A stretch of DNA of 64,000 bases from Candidimonas humi (GCF_019166065.1 NZ_JAHTBN010000003.1:62001-126000); one strand, 5' to 3'. Positions 23,974 to 37,122 are shown, numbered from the stretch's first letter. The notes: generated by a model not told the origin, from the sequence alone. Made by a program: numbers and translations.

Positions 23974-24855
23974 TTACTCTGTCGGTTGGTCGGCGGATTG
24001 GCCCGCTGCGCCGCGCTGCACGTGCAGCCACAGGGCGCGCTTGGCGTCGGCGCCGACCACGGTGATGTCCAGGCCCTGGAAGGCGATGGTTTCGCCGCGC
24101 CGCGGTATGTGGCCCAGTTCGGCGGCCAGCCAGCCGCCGATGGTGTCGTAGTCGTCGTCGGGCAAGTCGGTGCCGAAGGCGCGGTTGAAGTCTTCGATTT
24201 CGGTGATGGCCATGACGCGCCAGCTATTGCTGCCGGTCTGGAATATGGTTTTCTCGGCGTCTTCGTCGTATTCGTCTTCGATGTCGCCGACGATTTGTTC
24301 GAGCACGTCTTCCATGGTGACCAGGCCCGAGGTGCCGCCGTATTCGTCGATGACGATGGCCAGGTGGTTGCGGCTGCTGCGGAAGTCGTGCAGCAGCACG
24401 TTGAGCCGCTTGGTCTCGGGAATGAAGACCGCCGGGCGCACCAGCGAGCGCAAGTCTATGGACGGGTTGGTCAGTGACAGCAGCAGGTCTTTGGCGAGCA
24501 GGATGCCGATGATGTTGTCGCGGTCGGTTTCGTAGATGGGAAAGCGCGAGTGCCCGGTTTCGATGATTTCGGGCAGCAGCTCGGCCAGCGGCTTGCCGAT
24601 GTCGAGCATGTCCATCTTGGAGCGCGGCACCATGATGTCGGCCACGGTCTGGTTGGCCACTTCGAGCGCGCCCGAGATCATGGCGTAGGATTCCCCGTCT
24701 AGCACCTGCCGGTCGTGCGCGGCTTCCAGTACGGCCTTGATGTCTTCGCGGTCTTCGGGCTCGGGACGCAGGAAGGCGGTGAGCCGGGCCAGCAGCGATC
24801 TGGATGGCGTCTTGGCCGGTCGAGGTTCAGGGTCGGAGGGTTTGGAGTCGAGCAT
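23974..24855 (-). CDS. corC: HlyC/CorC-family CBS-domain protein
   Basis: 293-residue cytosolic protein without the DUF21 membrane domain. Two CBS domains cover about residues 70-190 (VADIMVPRSKMDML, HSRFPIYETDRDNIIGIL, VVIDEYGGTSGLVTMEDVLE-type blocks), and a CorC_HlyC transporter-associated domain fills 205-285. It is linked genetically with magnesium/cobalt efflux in enterics; a nucleotide-sensing role is likely. It is packed between ybeY and lnt on the same strand, 3 bp from lnt. Confidence 0.93.
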   Translation of the reverse strand: MLDSKPSDPEPRPAKTPSRSLLARLTAFLRPEPEDREDIKAVLEAAHDRQVLDGESYAMISGALEVANQTVADIMVPRSKMDMLDIGKPLAELLPEIIETGHSRFPIYETDRDNIIGILLAKDLLLSLTNPSIDLRSLVRPAVFIPETKRLNVLLHDFRSSRNHLAIVIDEYGGTSGLVTMEDVLEQIVGDIEDEYDEDAEKTIFQTGSNSWRVMAITEIEDFNRAFGTDLPDDDYDTIGGWLAAELGHIPRRGETIAFQGLDITVVGADAKRALWLHVQRGAAGQSADQPTE

Positions 24856-24940
24856 TGTCCGCGGGACGGGTCATCGGGCCTTTCAGCATAACCGAAATTG
24901 CGCTTCCGGTTGTCGTTCGAGGCCTGCGCCGGGCATAAAT

Positions 24941-25411
24941 TCAGGCGCGATAGGGGTCGGGAATGCCCATTTTGCCGAGGATCCGCGTTTCGATCGCTTC
25001 CATCGCCTCGGCTTCGGCGGGGTCGATGTGGTCATGGCCCAGGGCGTGGAGCACGCCGTGCACGACCAGGTGGGCGGCGTGCCACAGCAGCGGCTTGCGC
25101 TGTTCGCGGGCCTCGCGGCGCAGCACCGGCACGCACAGCACGATGTCGCCCGCCAGGGTGCCGTCGGGGGCCAGGCCGTATTCGAAGGTCAGTACATTGG
25201 TCGCGTAGTCGCGCTGGCGGAATTCGCGGTTCAGGCGCCGGCCTTCGCGCGCGTCGACCAGGCGCAGCGCCAGGGCGGCACGGCGCAGGGCGGGGTCCAG
25301 GTCGGGCTCGAGTTCGCGCAGCGCGCGCTCGATCCAGCGGCGCAGGCGCCAGCGCGGCAGTTCGGCGGCGGCGGTGCCGAACTGCACCGACAGGTTCAGT
25401 TCAACCGACAT
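24941..25411 (-). CDS. ybeY: Endoribonuclease YbeY
   Basis: 156-residue single-strand RNase needed for 16S rRNA 3' maturation and ribosome quality control. The zinc-binding signature is intact in HLVVHGVLHALGHDH (H3xH5xH, about residues 118-132). The conserved Arg block is in REFRQRDYATNVLTFEY. Its start overlaps the phoH (ybeZ) stop by 11 bp, the usual ybeZ-ybeY coupling. corC follows after 85 bp. Confidence 0.95.
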   Translation of the reverse strand: MSVELNLSVQFGTAAAELPRWRLRRWIERALRELEPDLDPALRRAALALRLVDAREGRRLNREFRQRDYATNVLTFEYGLAPDGTLAGDIVLCVPVLRREAREQRKPLLWHAAHLVVHGVLHALGHDHIDPAEAEAMEAIETRILGKMGIPDPYRA

Positions 25412-26393
25412 GGTCGCCCGCGCGCTCGTAGGCGTCGACGATGCGCGCGACCAGGGGATGGCGCACCACGTCGCGGCTGGTGAATTGGGTCGTGGCGATG
25501 CCCTGCACCGAGGCCAACACGTCTACGGCGTGCACCAGGCCGCTGGCCTGCCCGCGCGGCAGGTCCACCTGCGAGGGGTCGCCGTTGATGACGGCCTTGC
25601 TACCGAAGCCGATGCGCGTGAGGAACATCTTCATCTGTTCGGGCGTGGTGTTCTGCGCCTCGTCCAGGATGACGAAGGAATGGTTCAGGGTGCGCCCGCG
25701 CATATAGGCCAGGGGGGCGATTTCTATCGTCTGCTTTTCGAACAGGCGCTGCACGCGCTCGATGCCCATCAGGTCGTACAGGGCGTCGTAGAGCGGACGA
25801 AGGTACGGGTCGACCTTCTGCACCAGGTCGCCGGGCAGGAAGCCCAGCCGCTCGCCGGCTTCCACCGCGGGGCGGGTCAGCACCAGGCGTTGCACGCTTT
25901 CGCGTTCCAGCGCGTCGATGGCGCAGGCCACCGCCAGCCAGGTCTTGCCGGTGCCGGCCGGCCCGATGCCGAAGGTGATGTCGTGGCGCAGGATGTTTTC
26001 CAGGTATTCGTGCTGGCGCGGGGTGCGCGGCCGCAGGTCGCTGCGGCGCGTGCGCAGGACGATGGCGCCGTTGGCGTCGATGGGCTCGGACGTGCCCTGG
26101 GCTTGCTCCTGGGGATTGCCGGCGCCCAGTTCGACCATGCCGAGCTGTATGTCGTCCACCGACAGCGCCTTGTGCACGGCGCGCTGGTGGAACCATTCCA
26201 GCGCGCGGCGCGCGGCCTGGGCCTGCTCGCCCTCGATCGAGAAGCGGTTGCCGCGGCGGTTGAGCTTGACGTTCCAGCCGTCGGCGATCTGGCGCAGGTT
26301 CTCGTCCAGCGGGCCGCACAGATTGGCCAGGTGCGTGTTGTCGCCGTCCAAGGTGGCGATGATGGGGGGCTGGCGGCGTGGCGCCCGGTTCAT
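25401..26393 (-). CDS. ybeZ: PhoH-like ATPase (YbeZ)
   Basis: 330-residue PhoH-family NTPase. Walker A is [15 protein letters not shown] (about residues 144-158) and Walker B is [15 protein letters not shown]; the C-terminal sensor is [18 protein letters not shown]. An N-terminal region (about 1-110) is typical of YbeZ. It works with YbeY in rRNA handling. It lies 79 bp downstream of miaB and overlaps ybeY by 11 bp, so miaB-ybeZ-ybeY-corC-lnt is probably one operon. Confidence 0.95.
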   Translation of the reverse strand: MNRAPRRQPPIIATLDGDNTHLANLCGPLDENLRQIADGWNVKLNRRGNRFSIEGEQAQAARRALEWFHQRAVHKALSVDDIQLGMVELGAGNPQEQAQGTSEPIDANGAIVLRTRRSDLRPRTPRQHEYLENILRHDITFGIGPAGTGKTWLAVACAIDALERESVQRLVLTRPAVEAGERLGFLPGDLVQKVDPYLRPLYDALYDLMGIERVQRLFEKQTIEIAPLAYMRGRTLNHSFVILDEAQNTTPEQMKMFLTRIGFGSKAVINGDPSQVDLPRGQASGLVHAVDVLASVQGIATTQFTSRDVVRHPLVARIVDAYERAGDHVG

Positions 26394-26472
26394 AGACTAC
26401 CCTCCTGTCCTGGTTGCGATATGTTCCACCGCGAGGCAGTCCCGCGATTTTCCGGCAGCTTCGCCGCCGCGC

Positions 26473-27951
26473 TCATCGAGCCGCCTCCGGCGCAGGCTGG
26501 CGCAGCACCATTTCGCCCTTGAGCGTGTTGGTCAGGGCGCGCAGCACGCGCACATCGGCCATGCTGCCGATGAGCCGGGGCTGGCCGGGGAAGTTGATGA
26601 TGCGGTTGTTTTCGGTGCGGCCCATGAGTTCGCCGGGGTCGCGCCGCGAGGGGCCCTCGACCAGCACGCGCTGCACGCTGCCCACCATGGCTGCGCCGAT
26701 GGCGGCGGCCTGTTCGTTGATCAGGGCCTGCAGGCGATGCAGGCGCGCCAGTTTTTCGTCCTTGCCGGTGTTGTCTTCGAGATCGGCCGCGGGCGTGCCG
26801 GGGCGGCGCGAGTAGACGAAGGAGAACGACTGGTCGAAGCCGATGTCCTCGATCAACTGCAGGGTCTTGGCGAAGTCTTCCTCGGTTTCGCCGGGGAAGC
26901 CGACGATGAAGTCGGACGACAGCGTCAGCCCGGGCCGCGCGGCGCGCAGGCGGCGCACGATGGACTTGAATTCCAGCGTGGTGTAGCCGCGCTTCATGGC
27001 CGCCAGCACGCGGTCGCTGCCGGCTTGCACGGGCAAGTGCAGGAAGGGCACCAGCTTGGGCAGCTTGCCGTGCGCCTCGATCAGGCGCGAGGTCATTTCC
27101 TTGGGGTGCGAAGTGGTGTAGCGGATGCGCTCGATGCCGGGGATCTCGTGCACGTATTCCAGCAGCATGGCGAAGTCCGCGATTTCGTCGGTATCGCCCA
27201 TGGCGCCGCGGTAGGCGTTCACGTTCTGCCCCAGCAGCGTCACTTCGCGCACGCCCTGGTCGGCCAGGTCGGCGACCTCGACCAGCACGTCGTCGAAGGG
27301 GCGCGAGATCTCGGCGCCGCGCGTATAGGGCACGACGCAGAAGCTGCAATACTTGCTGCAGCCTTCCATGATGGATACGAAGGCCGTGGGGCCCTCGACG
27401 CGGGCCGGGGGCAGGGCGTCGAATTTCTCGATCTCGGGGAAGCTGATGTCGACTTGCGGCTCGCCCGAGGCCTTGCGCCGCGCGATCAGGTCGGGCAGGC
27501 GATGCAGCGTCTGCGGGCCGAACACCACGTCCACATAGGGTGCGCGGCGCACGATCTCGGCGCCTTCCTGGCTGGCCACGCAGCCGCCCACGCCTATCAC
27601 CAGGCCCGGCTTGTTCTGCTTCAGGTGCCGCACCCGGCCCAGGTCGGAAAACACTTTTTCCTGGGCCTTTTCGCGTATCGAACAGGTGTTGAACAGGATC
27701 ACGTCCGCTTCTTCGGGGTCTTGCGTGAGTTCCAGCCCCTGCGCTTCGCGCAGCACGTCGGCCATTTTCTCGGAGTCGTACTCGTTCATCTGGCAGCCGA
27801 AGGTGCGGATGAACAGCTTGCGAGCGGGGGATTGCGTCGTGGACCCGGCGTCGTTCGGCGCCAGGGCCGCCAGGACGTTTTCGATGCCGGCCATGGCCGG
27901 TTGCGCAGCCGCGGGCGTCGCGCCCGGCCGCTTGAGGGAGATTTCTTGCAT
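26473..27951 (-). CDS. miaB: tRNA-2-methylthio-N6-dimethylallyladenosine synthase MiaB
   Basis: Radical-SAM methylthiotransferase acting at A37 of tRNAs that read codons starting with U. Domains: N-terminal UPF0004 with [12 protein letters not shown] (about 49-60), the radical-SAM motif in [17 protein letters not shown] (about 193-209), and a C-terminal TRAM domain (about 410-475). At 492 residues it has some 30-40 extra N-terminal residues before the usual start. The ATG at 27951 is the only good upstream start, but a later start cannot be excluded. It heads the ybeZ-ybeY-corC-lnt string. Confidence 0.96.
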   Translation of the reverse strand: MQEISLKRPGATPAAAQPAMAGIENVLAALAPNDAGSTTQSPARKLFIRTFGCQMNEYDSEKMADVLREAQGLELTQDPEEADVILFNTCSIREKAQEKVFSDLGRVRHLKQNKPGLVIGVGGCVASQEGAEIVRRAPYVDVVFGPQTLHRLPDLIARRKASGEPQVDISFPEIEKFDALPPARVEGPTAFVSIMEGCSKYCSFCVVPYTRGAEISRPFDDVLVEVADLADQGVREVTLLGQNVNAYRGAMGDTDEIADFAMLLEYVHEIPGIERIRYTTSHPKEMTSRLIEAHGKLPKLVPFLHLPVQAGSDRVLAAMKRGYTTLEFKSIVRRLRAARPGLTLSSDFIVGFPGETEEDFAKTLQLIEDIGFDQSFSFVYSRRPGTPAADLEDNTGKDEKLARLHRLQALINEQAAAIGAAMVGSVQRVLVEGPSRRDPGELMGRTENNRIINFPGQPRLIGSMADVRVLRALTNTLKGEMVLRQPAPEAAR

Positions 27952-28118
27952 GGCGTCAGCCGTGACGGGTGTATATCCCGCGGGCTCGTTGGTTATAGGG
28001 GAAAGCGCTTATTTTACCTTGCGGCCTGGGCACTGGGCCCGGGAAGGGCCTTGGCGGGCCATTAATACGGGCCGTTTACGACGGGCCGCTTGCTCCGGGC
28101 CATGCCTGGCTGGAGGGA

Positions 28119-28137
28119 CTCGCCGGTTTGCGGCGAG
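28119..28137 (-). terminator. Hairpin downstream of secF
   Basis: CTCGCCG/CGGCGAG with a 5-nt loop, extendable by three G-C pairs beyond a bulge, 17-35 bp after the secF stop. No T-tract; probable terminator of the sec operon. Confidence 0.5.
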
Positions 28138-28153
28138 CCCCAGGCCGGATCGT

Positions 28154-29089
28154 TCAGCCGAGTTCGGCGCGCGGGTCGTCTTTCTTGACCTGCCTGACGA
28201 GGTCTTCGCGCTTGACGCCCATCCACATGGCCAGGGCGGCGGCCACGAACACGGACGAATAAATACCGAACCAGATACCGATGGTCAGGGCCAGCGAGAA
28301 GTAGTGCAGGGTGGGGCCGCCGAAGAAGAACATCGACAGCACCATCATCTGCGTCGAACCGTGGGTGATGATGGTGCGCGAGATCGTCTGGGTAATGGCG
28401 CCGTCGATGATTTCGCGCACCGGCGCCTTGCGCTGCTTGCGGAAGTTTTCGCGGATCCGGTCCATGATGACCACGGATTCGTTCACGGAATAGCCCAGCA
28501 CCGCCAGCACCCCGGCCAGCACCGAGAGTGAGAATTCCCACTGGAAGAAGGCGAAGAAGCCCAGGATGATCACCACGTCGTGCAGGTTGGCGATCACGCC
28601 GGAGACGGCGAATTTCCATTCGAACCGCAAACTCAGGTAGATGATGATGCCCACCACCACGCAGAGCAGGGCCATCAGGCCGTTGTGTGCCAGTTCCTGG
28701 CCCACCTGCGGCCCGACGTATTCCACGCTGCGCAGTTCGACGTCGGGGGTCTGGGCCTTGAGCACCTTGAGTACGGCTTCGCTTTGCGCCGCCGAGGTCT
28801 GGCCGTGGGCCAGCGGCAGGCGGATCATCACGTCGCGCGAGGTGCCGAAGTTCTGCACCTGGAAGTCTTTGTAGCCGAGCGTGTCGACCGCGTCGCGGAT
28901 CTTGTCCACCTGGGCGGTCTGGGCGTAATGCACTTCCATCACGGTGCCGCCGGTGAATTCGATCGACAGATGGAAGCCCCGGGTGACGATGAAGAACACC
29001 GCGGCAATGAACGTCAGCAGGCTGATGATGTTGAGCACCAGCGCATTGCGCATGAACGGGATGGTGCGGTGGATGCGAAAGAATTCCAT
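28154..29089 (-). CDS. secF: Protein translocase subunit SecF
   Basis: 311-residue inner-membrane partner of SecD that drives late translocation and release of exported proteins using the proton gradient. It has six helices and the conserved SIEFTGGTVMEV after helix 1, the LGYSVNESVVIMDRIREN motif in the RND-like core, and ITHGSTQMMVLSMFFFGG. ATG 29089 (MEFFRIHR) is chosen; it lies 2 bp after the secD stop. The last gene of yajC-secD-secF. Confidence 0.96.
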   Translation of the reverse strand: MEFFRIHRTIPFMRNALVLNIISLLTFIAAVFFIVTRGFHLSIEFTGGTVMEVHYAQTAQVDKIRDAVDTLGYKDFQVQNFGTSRDVMIRLPLAHGQTSAAQSEAVLKVLKAQTPDVELRSVEYVGPQVGQELAHNGLMALLCVVVGIIIYLSLRFEWKFAVSGVIANLHDVVIILGFFAFFQWEFSLSVLAGVLAVLGYSVNESVVIMDRIRENFRKQRKAPVREIIDGAITQTISRTIITHGSTQMMVLSMFFFGGPTLHYFSLALTIGIWFGIYSSVFVAAALAMWMGVKREDLVRQVKKDDPRAELG

Positions 29090-29091
29090 GG

Positions 29092-30972
29092 TCAGTCCTT
29101 GGTGGTATTGGGCTTCCAGACTTGCCCGATGGAAATACTGCGCAGCTTGCGGCGGCGCCCATACCATAGATTGGCCAGTGCTCGCACCCCCACCACCGAC
29201 GAGAACATCGAGGTCAGGATGCCTATGCAGTGCACCACGGCGAAGCCGCGGATCGGGCCCGTGCCGAAGGCCAGCAGCGACAGGCCGACGATGAGCGTGG
29301 TCAGGTTCGAGTCGAAGATGGTGTCCCAGGCGCGCTCGAAGCCCAGCTGTATGGCCCGTTGCGGCGTGTCGCCGTTGCGCAGTTCCTCGCGGATGCGCTC
29401 GTTGATGAGCACGTTCGAGTCGATGGCCATGCCCAGCGTCAGCGCGATAGCCGCGATGCCGGGCAGGGTCAGCGTCGCCTGCAGCATCGACAGCACTGCC
29501 AGCAGCAGCAGCACGTTGAAGGCCAGCCCCAGGGTGGAGAACACGCCGAACAGCCTGTAGTACAGGATGATGAAGACGGCGATGCCCAGGAAGCCGTACA
29601 GGGTCGAGTCGAAGCCCTTCCTGATGTTGTCGGCGCCCAGGCTGGGGCCGATGGTGCGTTCTTCGATGATGTTCATGGGCGCCGCCAGGGCGCCGGCGCG
29701 CAGCAGCAGGGCGGTGTCGGCGGCTTCTTGGGGCCCCATGCTGCCGGTGATCTGCACCTGGCCGCCGGGGATTTCGCTGCGGATGACCGGCGCGGTCACG
29801 ACTTCGCCCTTGCCGTTCTCGAACAGGATGATGGCCATGCGCTTGCCGATGTTGTCGCGCGTGACATCGCGGAAGATGCGCGCGCCCTTGGCGTCCAGCG
29901 TCAGGTTGACCGAGGGCTGCTGGGTCTGCGGGTCGCGGCCCGGCTGCGCGTCCTGCAGGTTTTCGCCTGTCAGGATGACTTGCCGGCGCACCAGCAGGGG
30001 CCGGCCGTCATGGTCTTTGTAGCGTTCCAGGCCGAAGGGCACGGTGCCGGCCGCCAGGGCCGCCATGGCGCTGGGCGAGTCGTCGACCATGCGGATCTGC
30101 AGCGTGGCGGTGCGGCCCAGGATTTCCTTGGCCTTGGCGACGTCCTGCACGCCGGGAAGTTCGACCACGATGCGGTCGGCGCCCTGCTGCTGGATCACAG
30201 GCTCGGACACGCCGAGCTCGTTGATACGGTTGTGCAGGGTGGTGATGTTCTGCTTCAGCGCGTTGTTCTGGATCTGGATGGCGGCGTTGTCGGTGAGCTT
30301 GCCGACCAGCGGATATTTGCCGCCGTTGGGCTGGCCGTTGGTGAAGGCGATCTCGGGCATGCGGCGGCGCAGGTCGGACAGCGCCTTGCCGCGGTCGTCG
30401 TCGCTGTCGAACTTGGCGACGATGGTCAGTTCGGAGCGGTCCACGTTGGCATTCTTGATGTCGGCCTCGCGCAGGTTGGTGCGCAGGTCGCTGGCCAGCG
30501 AATCGAGCCGGCCCGTCAGGGCGCCGTGCATGTCGACTTGCAGCAGGAAGTGCACGCCGCCGCGCAGGTCCAGGCCCAGGTACATGGGGTGCGCGCCCAG
30601 GGCCGACAGCCAGTTGGGCGAGGCCGAGACCAGGTTCAGGGCCACGGTGTAGCCAGGGTCGGACGGATCGGGGTCGAGCGCTTTTTCGATGACGTCCTTG
30701 GCCTTGAGCTGCAGGTCGGTGTTGGCAAAGCGCACCCGCACCGAGCCGGAAGGGCCGCTTTGCTCGAAGTAGGCGCCGGTGGTGGGGATATTGTCGTGTT
30801 GCAGGATGTCCTGGACGCGCTCGAGCGTCTGGTTGTCGACCTTGACCGTGGATTTCGCGCCGGCGATCTGCACCGCGGGCGACTCGCCGAAGAAATTGGG
30901 CAGCGTATACAGGATGCCTATCAGGACGGCGGCCAGGACGGTCAGGTACTTCCAGAGAGGGTAGCGGTTCAT
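29092..30972 (-). CDS. secD: Protein translocase subunit SecD
   Basis: 626-residue inner-membrane SecD. After the first helix comes the periplasmic P1 base/head region with LGLDLRGGVHFLLQVD (about 122-137), then the FTNGQP segment and the GVSEPVIQQQGADRIVVELPG block. Five C-terminal helices carry the RND-type motif MAIDSNVLINERIREELR. Length is standard. It lies 70 bp downstream of yajC and directly before secF. Confidence 0.96.
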   Translation of the reverse strand: MNRYPLWKYLTVLAAVLIGILYTLPNFFGESPAVQIAGAKSTVKVDNQTLERVQDILQHDNIPTTGAYFEQSGPSGSVRVRFANTDLQLKAKDVIEKALDPDPSDPGYTVALNLVSASPNWLSALGAHPMYLGLDLRGGVHFLLQVDMHGALTGRLDSLASDLRTNLREADIKNANVDRSELTIVAKFDSDDDRGKALSDLRRRMPEIAFTNGQPNGGKYPLVGKLTDNAAIQIQNNALKQNITTLHNRINELGVSEPVIQQQGADRIVVELPGVQDVAKAKEILGRTATLQIRMVDDSPSAMAALAAGTVPFGLERYKDHDGRPLLVRRQVILTGENLQDAQPGRDPQTQQPSVNLTLDAKGARIFRDVTRDNIGKRMAIILFENGKGEVVTAPVIRSEIPGGQVQITGSMGPQEAADTALLLRAGALAAPMNIIEERTIGPSLGADNIRKGFDSTLYGFLGIAVFIILYYRLFGVFSTLGLAFNVLLLLAVLSMLQATLTLPGIAAIALTLGMAIDSNVLINERIREELRNGDTPQRAIQLGFERAWDTIFDSNLTTLIVGLSLLAFGTGPIRGFAVVHCIGILTSMFSSVVGVRALANLWYGRRRKLRSISIGQVWKPNTTKD

Positions 30973-31042
30973 GGTCGATCGGGGCAGGGGCGTCGAGGAC
31001 GAGCCCCGGCACGGACGGTGCCGGGGAAGAGACGTGGGGCGC

Positions 31043-31393
31043 TTAGAGCGCCTTGATGGTGCCCTTGGGCAGCACCGAGGTTACCGCGGAGCGCTGCAGC
31101 ACGGTTTCCACGGGCTTGTCGGCGATGTTGGAAATTTCGAGCGTGATGTAGCTGTCGCTGACCTTGGTGATCTTGCCCAGCATGCCGCCGCTGGTGATGA
31201 CTTCGTCGCCCTTGGCGAGCGCCGCAACCATGTTGCGCTGCTCTTTCTGGCGCTTCATTTGCGGACGTATCATCAGGAAATAGAGAATCACGAACATCAG
31301 GATGATGGGCAGCATGCCCATCAACGCGTTTTCTCCGCCGGCTGCGCTGCCGGCCTGGGCGACCATGGTATTCAGTGTGTCTAGAGCGAGCAT
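31043..31393 (-). CDS. yajC: Preprotein translocase accessory subunit YajC
   Basis: 116-residue single-span membrane protein that joins SecDF and YidC. A hydrophobic segment lies at about residues 26-44 (LMGMLPIILMFVILYFLMI), followed by the hallmark RPQMKRQKEQ and GDEVITSGGMLGKI. It follows tgt by 50 bp on the same strand, giving the conserved queA-tgt-yajC-secD-secF order. Confidence 0.95.
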   Translation of the reverse strand: MLALDTLNTMVAQAGSAAGGENALMGMLPIILMFVILYFLMIRPQMKRQKEQRNMVAALAKGDEVITSGGMLGKITKVSDSYITLEISNIADKPVETVLQRSAVTSVLPKGTIKAL

Positions 31394-31443
31394 TCGGGAC
31401 TCCGGGTTCTTTTAATAAACTCACTATTGTAGCGATATCTGGC

Positions 31444-33617
<2,174 letters not shown>

Positions 33618-33907
33618 GCGGGGGAATCGGGAGTGCGGGGCGGATGCCGCCCCGAGGAATTGGCAACAGGGCACTATTTTAGTTTAGTCGCGGGCCGGGC
33701 GCGTCCGCGGCGCAGCGCCGTCCGTCCCGCCGTCCTTTGTTCCCCCGTTTTAATGACTTATGATGGAGCGCGATCCGCATCCGCAAGGCGCCGCGCCCGC
33801 ACGCCGGCGCCAAATCGGCGGCGCCTTTGGTTATGCTTGCAACTTTCCAAGGACAAAGATTGCAGGGGCGGGTCGCCATCATGGTTGTACGGTTGACGGG
33901 AACAAGA

Positions 33908-35449
33908 ATGAAATGGATCGCCCGGCCGGCGTTGCCTCGCATGCCGGCCCTTGCAATAAAGGTTTTGCGGACCTCTGTCCTGGCGCAGGCGGCCGGCGCC
34001 TTGCTCGGGCGCTTCAAGGCTTGCCCCGCGGCGCCGAGGCGTTTGCGCGGCGCGATTGCGGTCCTGGCGCTGGCGTGGGCGGCCGCGGCCCCGGCGCAGC
34101 AATTACCCCCGGAACTGGCCAAGGCCTGGACCGCCACGCGCGTGCCCTTGGGCTCCCTGTCGCTGGTGGTGCGCCAGATCGACGGCCCGCAACTGATCGC
34201 GATCAACGACACTGTGCCGCGCAATCCGGCCTCGGTCATGAAGATGGCCACCACCTGGAGCGCGCTTTCCGGCCTGGGGCCGGATTTTGCCTGGCGCACC
34301 ACTTTCCTGACCGAGCGCGGCGACCGGCCCGATGCCCAGGGCACCTTGCGCGGGCCTTTGTACCTGAAGGCGGGCGGCGACCCGATGCTGCGCATCGAAG
34401 ACCTGTGGACGCTGCTGAGCGATCTGCGCCTGCGCGGCGTAAAGAATATTTCCGAGCTGGTGGTGGACCGCTCCATCTTCGGCCGGGTCGCCACCGATCC
34501 CGGCGCCTTCGACGACGCGCCCGACCGTCCCTACAATGCCAGCCCCGATGCGCTGATGGTGGGGCTGGGCGCGGTACGGCTGGTGTTCCAGCCCGATACG
34601 CGGGCGCGCAAGTGGATTCCCATCGTCGACCCGCCCCTGCCCGAGATCCGCGTCGAAGGTTCCGTCAAATGGGAAGCCGGGACTTGCCGCGGATCGCCCG
34701 AGATCGGCACCGACGTCACCGGCAGCGGCGCCGGCGCCGTATTGCATGTCAGCGGGGCGGCGCCGGGGTCCTGCGGCGAATTCAGCGTTTATCGCCTGGC
34801 CATGCCGCAGGCGGATTATTTCACCGCCGTGTTCCGCCTGCTCTGGAAGGAGCTGGGCGGCACCCTGGGCCGCGGCGTGCGCGAAGGCGCGGTGCCGCCC
34901 GGCGCGGTGCCTATCGTCTGGCACGATTCGGCGACGCTGGCCGACACCATCAGGCTGATCAACAAGAACAGCAACAACGTCATGGCCCGCACCGTATTGC
35001 TGACGCTGGGCGCGGCCAAGAATGGCCCGGGAGCCACCGTGGCCAGCGGCGACCAGGCCGCGCTGGCGGTACTGGCGAGCCAGGGCGTGGACACCCGCGG
35101 CTGGGCGATCGACAACGGCGCGGGCCTGGCGCGCCAGGCCCGCCTTACGGCCCGCGGCCTGGGCCAGATGCTGGACGTGGCCTGGCATACGCCGCTGATG
35201 TCCGAGTTCATGTCTTCGCTTGCCATCTCCGGCGTCGACGGCACGGTCAAGCGCCGGCTGCGCGGCGGCGACGTGAAGGGCATGGCGCACCTGAAGACCG
35301 GCACGCTGCGCGATTCCCGCGCCCTGGCCGGCTATGTGCTGGGCTCCGACGGCAAGCGCTATATCGTCGTCAGTATCGTCAACGATCCGAAGGCGGGGGC
35401 GGTGCGGGCCTTCGACGATGCGCTGATCCGCTGGGTCGCCGAGAAATGA
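33908..35449 (+). CDS. dacB: D-alanyl-D-alanine carboxypeptidase/endopeptidase (PBP4, DacB type)
   Basis: Periplasmic class C penicillin-binding protein that trims or cleaves peptidoglycan cross-links. From ATG 33908 it has 513 residues, with SxxK at Ser109-Val-Met-Lys112, SxN at Ser355-Asn-Asn357 and KTG at Lys463. A hydrophobic export segment ([17 protein letters not shown]) sits unusually far in, preceded by about 50 polar and basic residues. The true start may therefore be a later codon (ATG 33941 or a TTG), and no strong ribosome site decides it. Domain insertions between SxxK and SxN are as in PBP4. Confidence 0.9.
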   Translation: MKWIARPALPRMPALAIKVLRTSVLAQAAGALLGRFKACPAAPRRLRGAIAVLALAWAAAAPAQQLPPELAKAWTATRVPLGSLSLVVRQIDGPQLIAINDTVPRNPASVMKMATTWSALSGLGPDFAWRTTFLTERGDRPDAQGTLRGPLYLKAGGDPMLRIEDLWTLLSDLRLRGVKNISELVVDRSIFGRVATDPGAFDDAPDRPYNASPDALMVGLGAVRLVFQPDTRARKWIPIVDPPLPEIRVEGSVKWEAGTCRGSPEIGTDVTGSGAGAVLHVSGAAPGSCGEFSVYRLAMPQADYFTAVFRLLWKELGGTLGRGVREGAVPPGAVPIVWHDSATLADTIRLINKNSNNVMARTVLLTLGAAKNGPGATVASGDQAALAVLASQGVDTRGWAIDNGAGLARQARLTARGLGQMLDVAWHTPLMSEFMSSLAISGVDGTVKRRLRGGDVKGMAHLKTGTLRDSRALAGYVLGSDGKRYIVVSIVNDPKAGAVRAFDDALIRWVAEK

Positions 35450-35606
35450 GGCCTGCGCCTCACCGTTGCGGCCTCGCCGCGCCGGCTTGCCGCCCGCAGT
35501 GCGGCTTGTGCCCGCCGCCCGCGCCCGCCGCCTGGGTCCCGGCGCGGCCCGGACTGGCATAGACTATTTGAACCGGCCCGCGCGCGCGGGCCATCCTGGA
35601 ACCGAC

Positions 35607-36248
35607 ATGCCCATACATGAAATCCGCCATCCTTTGATACGCCACAAGCTCGGGCTGATGCGCCGCGCCGACCTGAGCACCAAGAATTTCCGCGAGATGT
35701 CGCAGGAGATCGCCGCGCTGCTGACTTACGAGGCCTCCAAGGACCTGCCGCTGGAGCCCCACACCATCGAGGGCTGGTGCGGCGAGGTCGCCGTCGAGAA
35801 GCTGGCCGGCAAGAAGGTGACGGTAGTGCCGATACTGCGCGCCGGCATCGGCATGCTGGACGGCGTGCTCAGCCTGATTCCCGGCGCCAAGGTCAGCGTG
35901 GTGGGCCTGGCCCGCAACGAAGAGACGCTGCAGGCCCATACCTACCTCGAGCGGCTGGTGGGGGCGCTGGACCAGCGCCTGGCGCTGATCGTCGATCCGA
36001 TGCTGGCCACGGGCGGTTCCATGGTGGCGACCATAGACATGCTGAAAAAGGCCGGCTGCCGCAACGTCCGCGCCCTGGTCCTGGTCGCTGCACCGCAAGG
36101 CATCGAGACCGTGCTGGGCAAGCATCCGGACGTGCACATCTACACGGCGTCCATAGACAGCCACCTCAACGAGAACGGCTACATCATCCCCGGCCTGGGC
36201 GACGCGGGAGACCGTATCTTCGGCACGCGCCAGCAAAGGCCGGATTAA
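35607..36248 (+). CDS. upp: Uracil phosphoribosyltransferase
   Basis: Salvages uracil to UMP with PRPP. It has 213 residues. The N-terminal [19 protein letters not shown], the central [14 protein letters not shown] and the PRPP loop [15 protein letters not shown] are canonical, and the C-terminus [17 protein letters not shown] is the uracil-binding block. ATG 35607 fits the family; the frame extends upstream without sense. It stands 157 bp after dacB on the same strand. No uraA permease gene is adjacent. Confidence 0.97.
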   Translation: MPIHEIRHPLIRHKLGLMRRADLSTKNFREMSQEIAALLTYEASKDLPLEPHTIEGWCGEVAVEKLAGKKVTVVPILRAGIGMLDGVLSLIPGAKVSVVGLARNEETLQAHTYLERLVGALDQRLALIVDPMLATGGSMVATIDMLKKAGCRNVRALVLVAAPQGIETVLGKHPDVHIYTASIDSHLNENGYIIPGLGDAGDRIFGTRQQRPD

Positions 36249-36405
36249 TAATGATGGCCGGCGACCGATGCGGCCGGTGATTGCGATCGATATCGGCGAT
36301 CAATGATTAATGATTACTAACCATTGTTCATCTTTTGTCCTCGGCCGTTTACGGGAAGCGTGTAGTATGAAAGCACGACGATTGGGACTGGATCGGAAAA
36401 ACTCC

Positions 36406-37122
36406 ATGAGCAGATTGTTGTGCGCGAGCGTGGCGATAGTTGCGGCTTGGGCCGGCCTGGTGGCCGCGGCCCGGGCCGATGTGTGCGCCGCGCCCTTCAT
36501 GCACGACGGCGGCCATGTGCGCCTGACCGGATCGGGCGCCATGCAACTGGGGGCAGACGTGCATTTTTCCGAAGTCGGGAAATCGGCGGCCGGCGCATGC
36601 CGGGCGCGGGTGCAGGGCACGGCCAGCTTCGGCCTGGCCGGCTTGCCGCCGGGCAAGTCCAAGATCGATTATTGGATGTCGGTGCGCAATGGCTACGCGC
36701 ACTTCGAGCGCCGCGACGACTCGGGGCGGCGCGTGCCCCTGAACGGCGGCTTCGACCTGCGCATGCTGGGGCTGTTCGCCTATGGCCAGCCGATCACGCA
36801 TGCCGGGCAGACCTTTTCCGCCTTGAAATTCCAGGTGCATGTCGACCGCCAGGCGCAGCCGCTGACGGTGCGCACCGGGGAAAAGACCGTCGGGCAGCGC
36901 CAGCGCATCCAGACGGCGCGGGGGCCTCAGTCGTGCTGGCCGGTGCGCTACGAGCGCGTCACCGATCCCACCCAGGCCTCGTTCAACGGCCTGGTCCTGC
37001 CCATACCCGGCATGCGTGCCGCCGTTACCGATTGGTACTGCCCGGCGCTGCACATGGTGATGAAGCAGGACAGCAATCAGCAGGGCCTGGCTTCCGAACT
37101 GGAGGTGGCGACCCTGGAATAA
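36406..37122 (+). CDS. Exported protein of unknown function
   Basis: 238 residues from ATG 36406, with a Sec signal peptide (MSRLLCASVAIVAAWAGLV, cleavage after ARA near residue 27). The mature protein has four cysteines (DVC, GAC, QSCW, WYC), enough for two disulfides, and a mostly beta-strand pattern. I do not recognise the family. An upstream in-frame ATG at 36367 would add 13 residues. It is a single gene between upp and the DUF883 cluster, so context gives no role beyond an envelope location. Confidence 0.7.
   Translation: MSRLLCASVAIVAAWAGLVAAARADVCAAPFMHDGGHVRLTGSGAMQLGADVHFSEVGKSAAGACRARVQGTASFGLAGLPPGKSKIDYWMSVRNGYAHFERRDDSGRRVPLNGGFDLRMLGLFAYGQPITHAGQTFSALKFQVHVDRQAQPLTVRTGEKTVGQRQRIQTARGPQSCWPVRYERVTDPTQASFNGLVLPIPGMRAAVTDWYCPALHMVMKQDSNQQGLASELEVATLE

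Noticed and set aside
29230-31056. 608-codon plus-strand open frame
   Set aside because: Antisense shadow of secD; rich in Gln, His and Gly without any motif.
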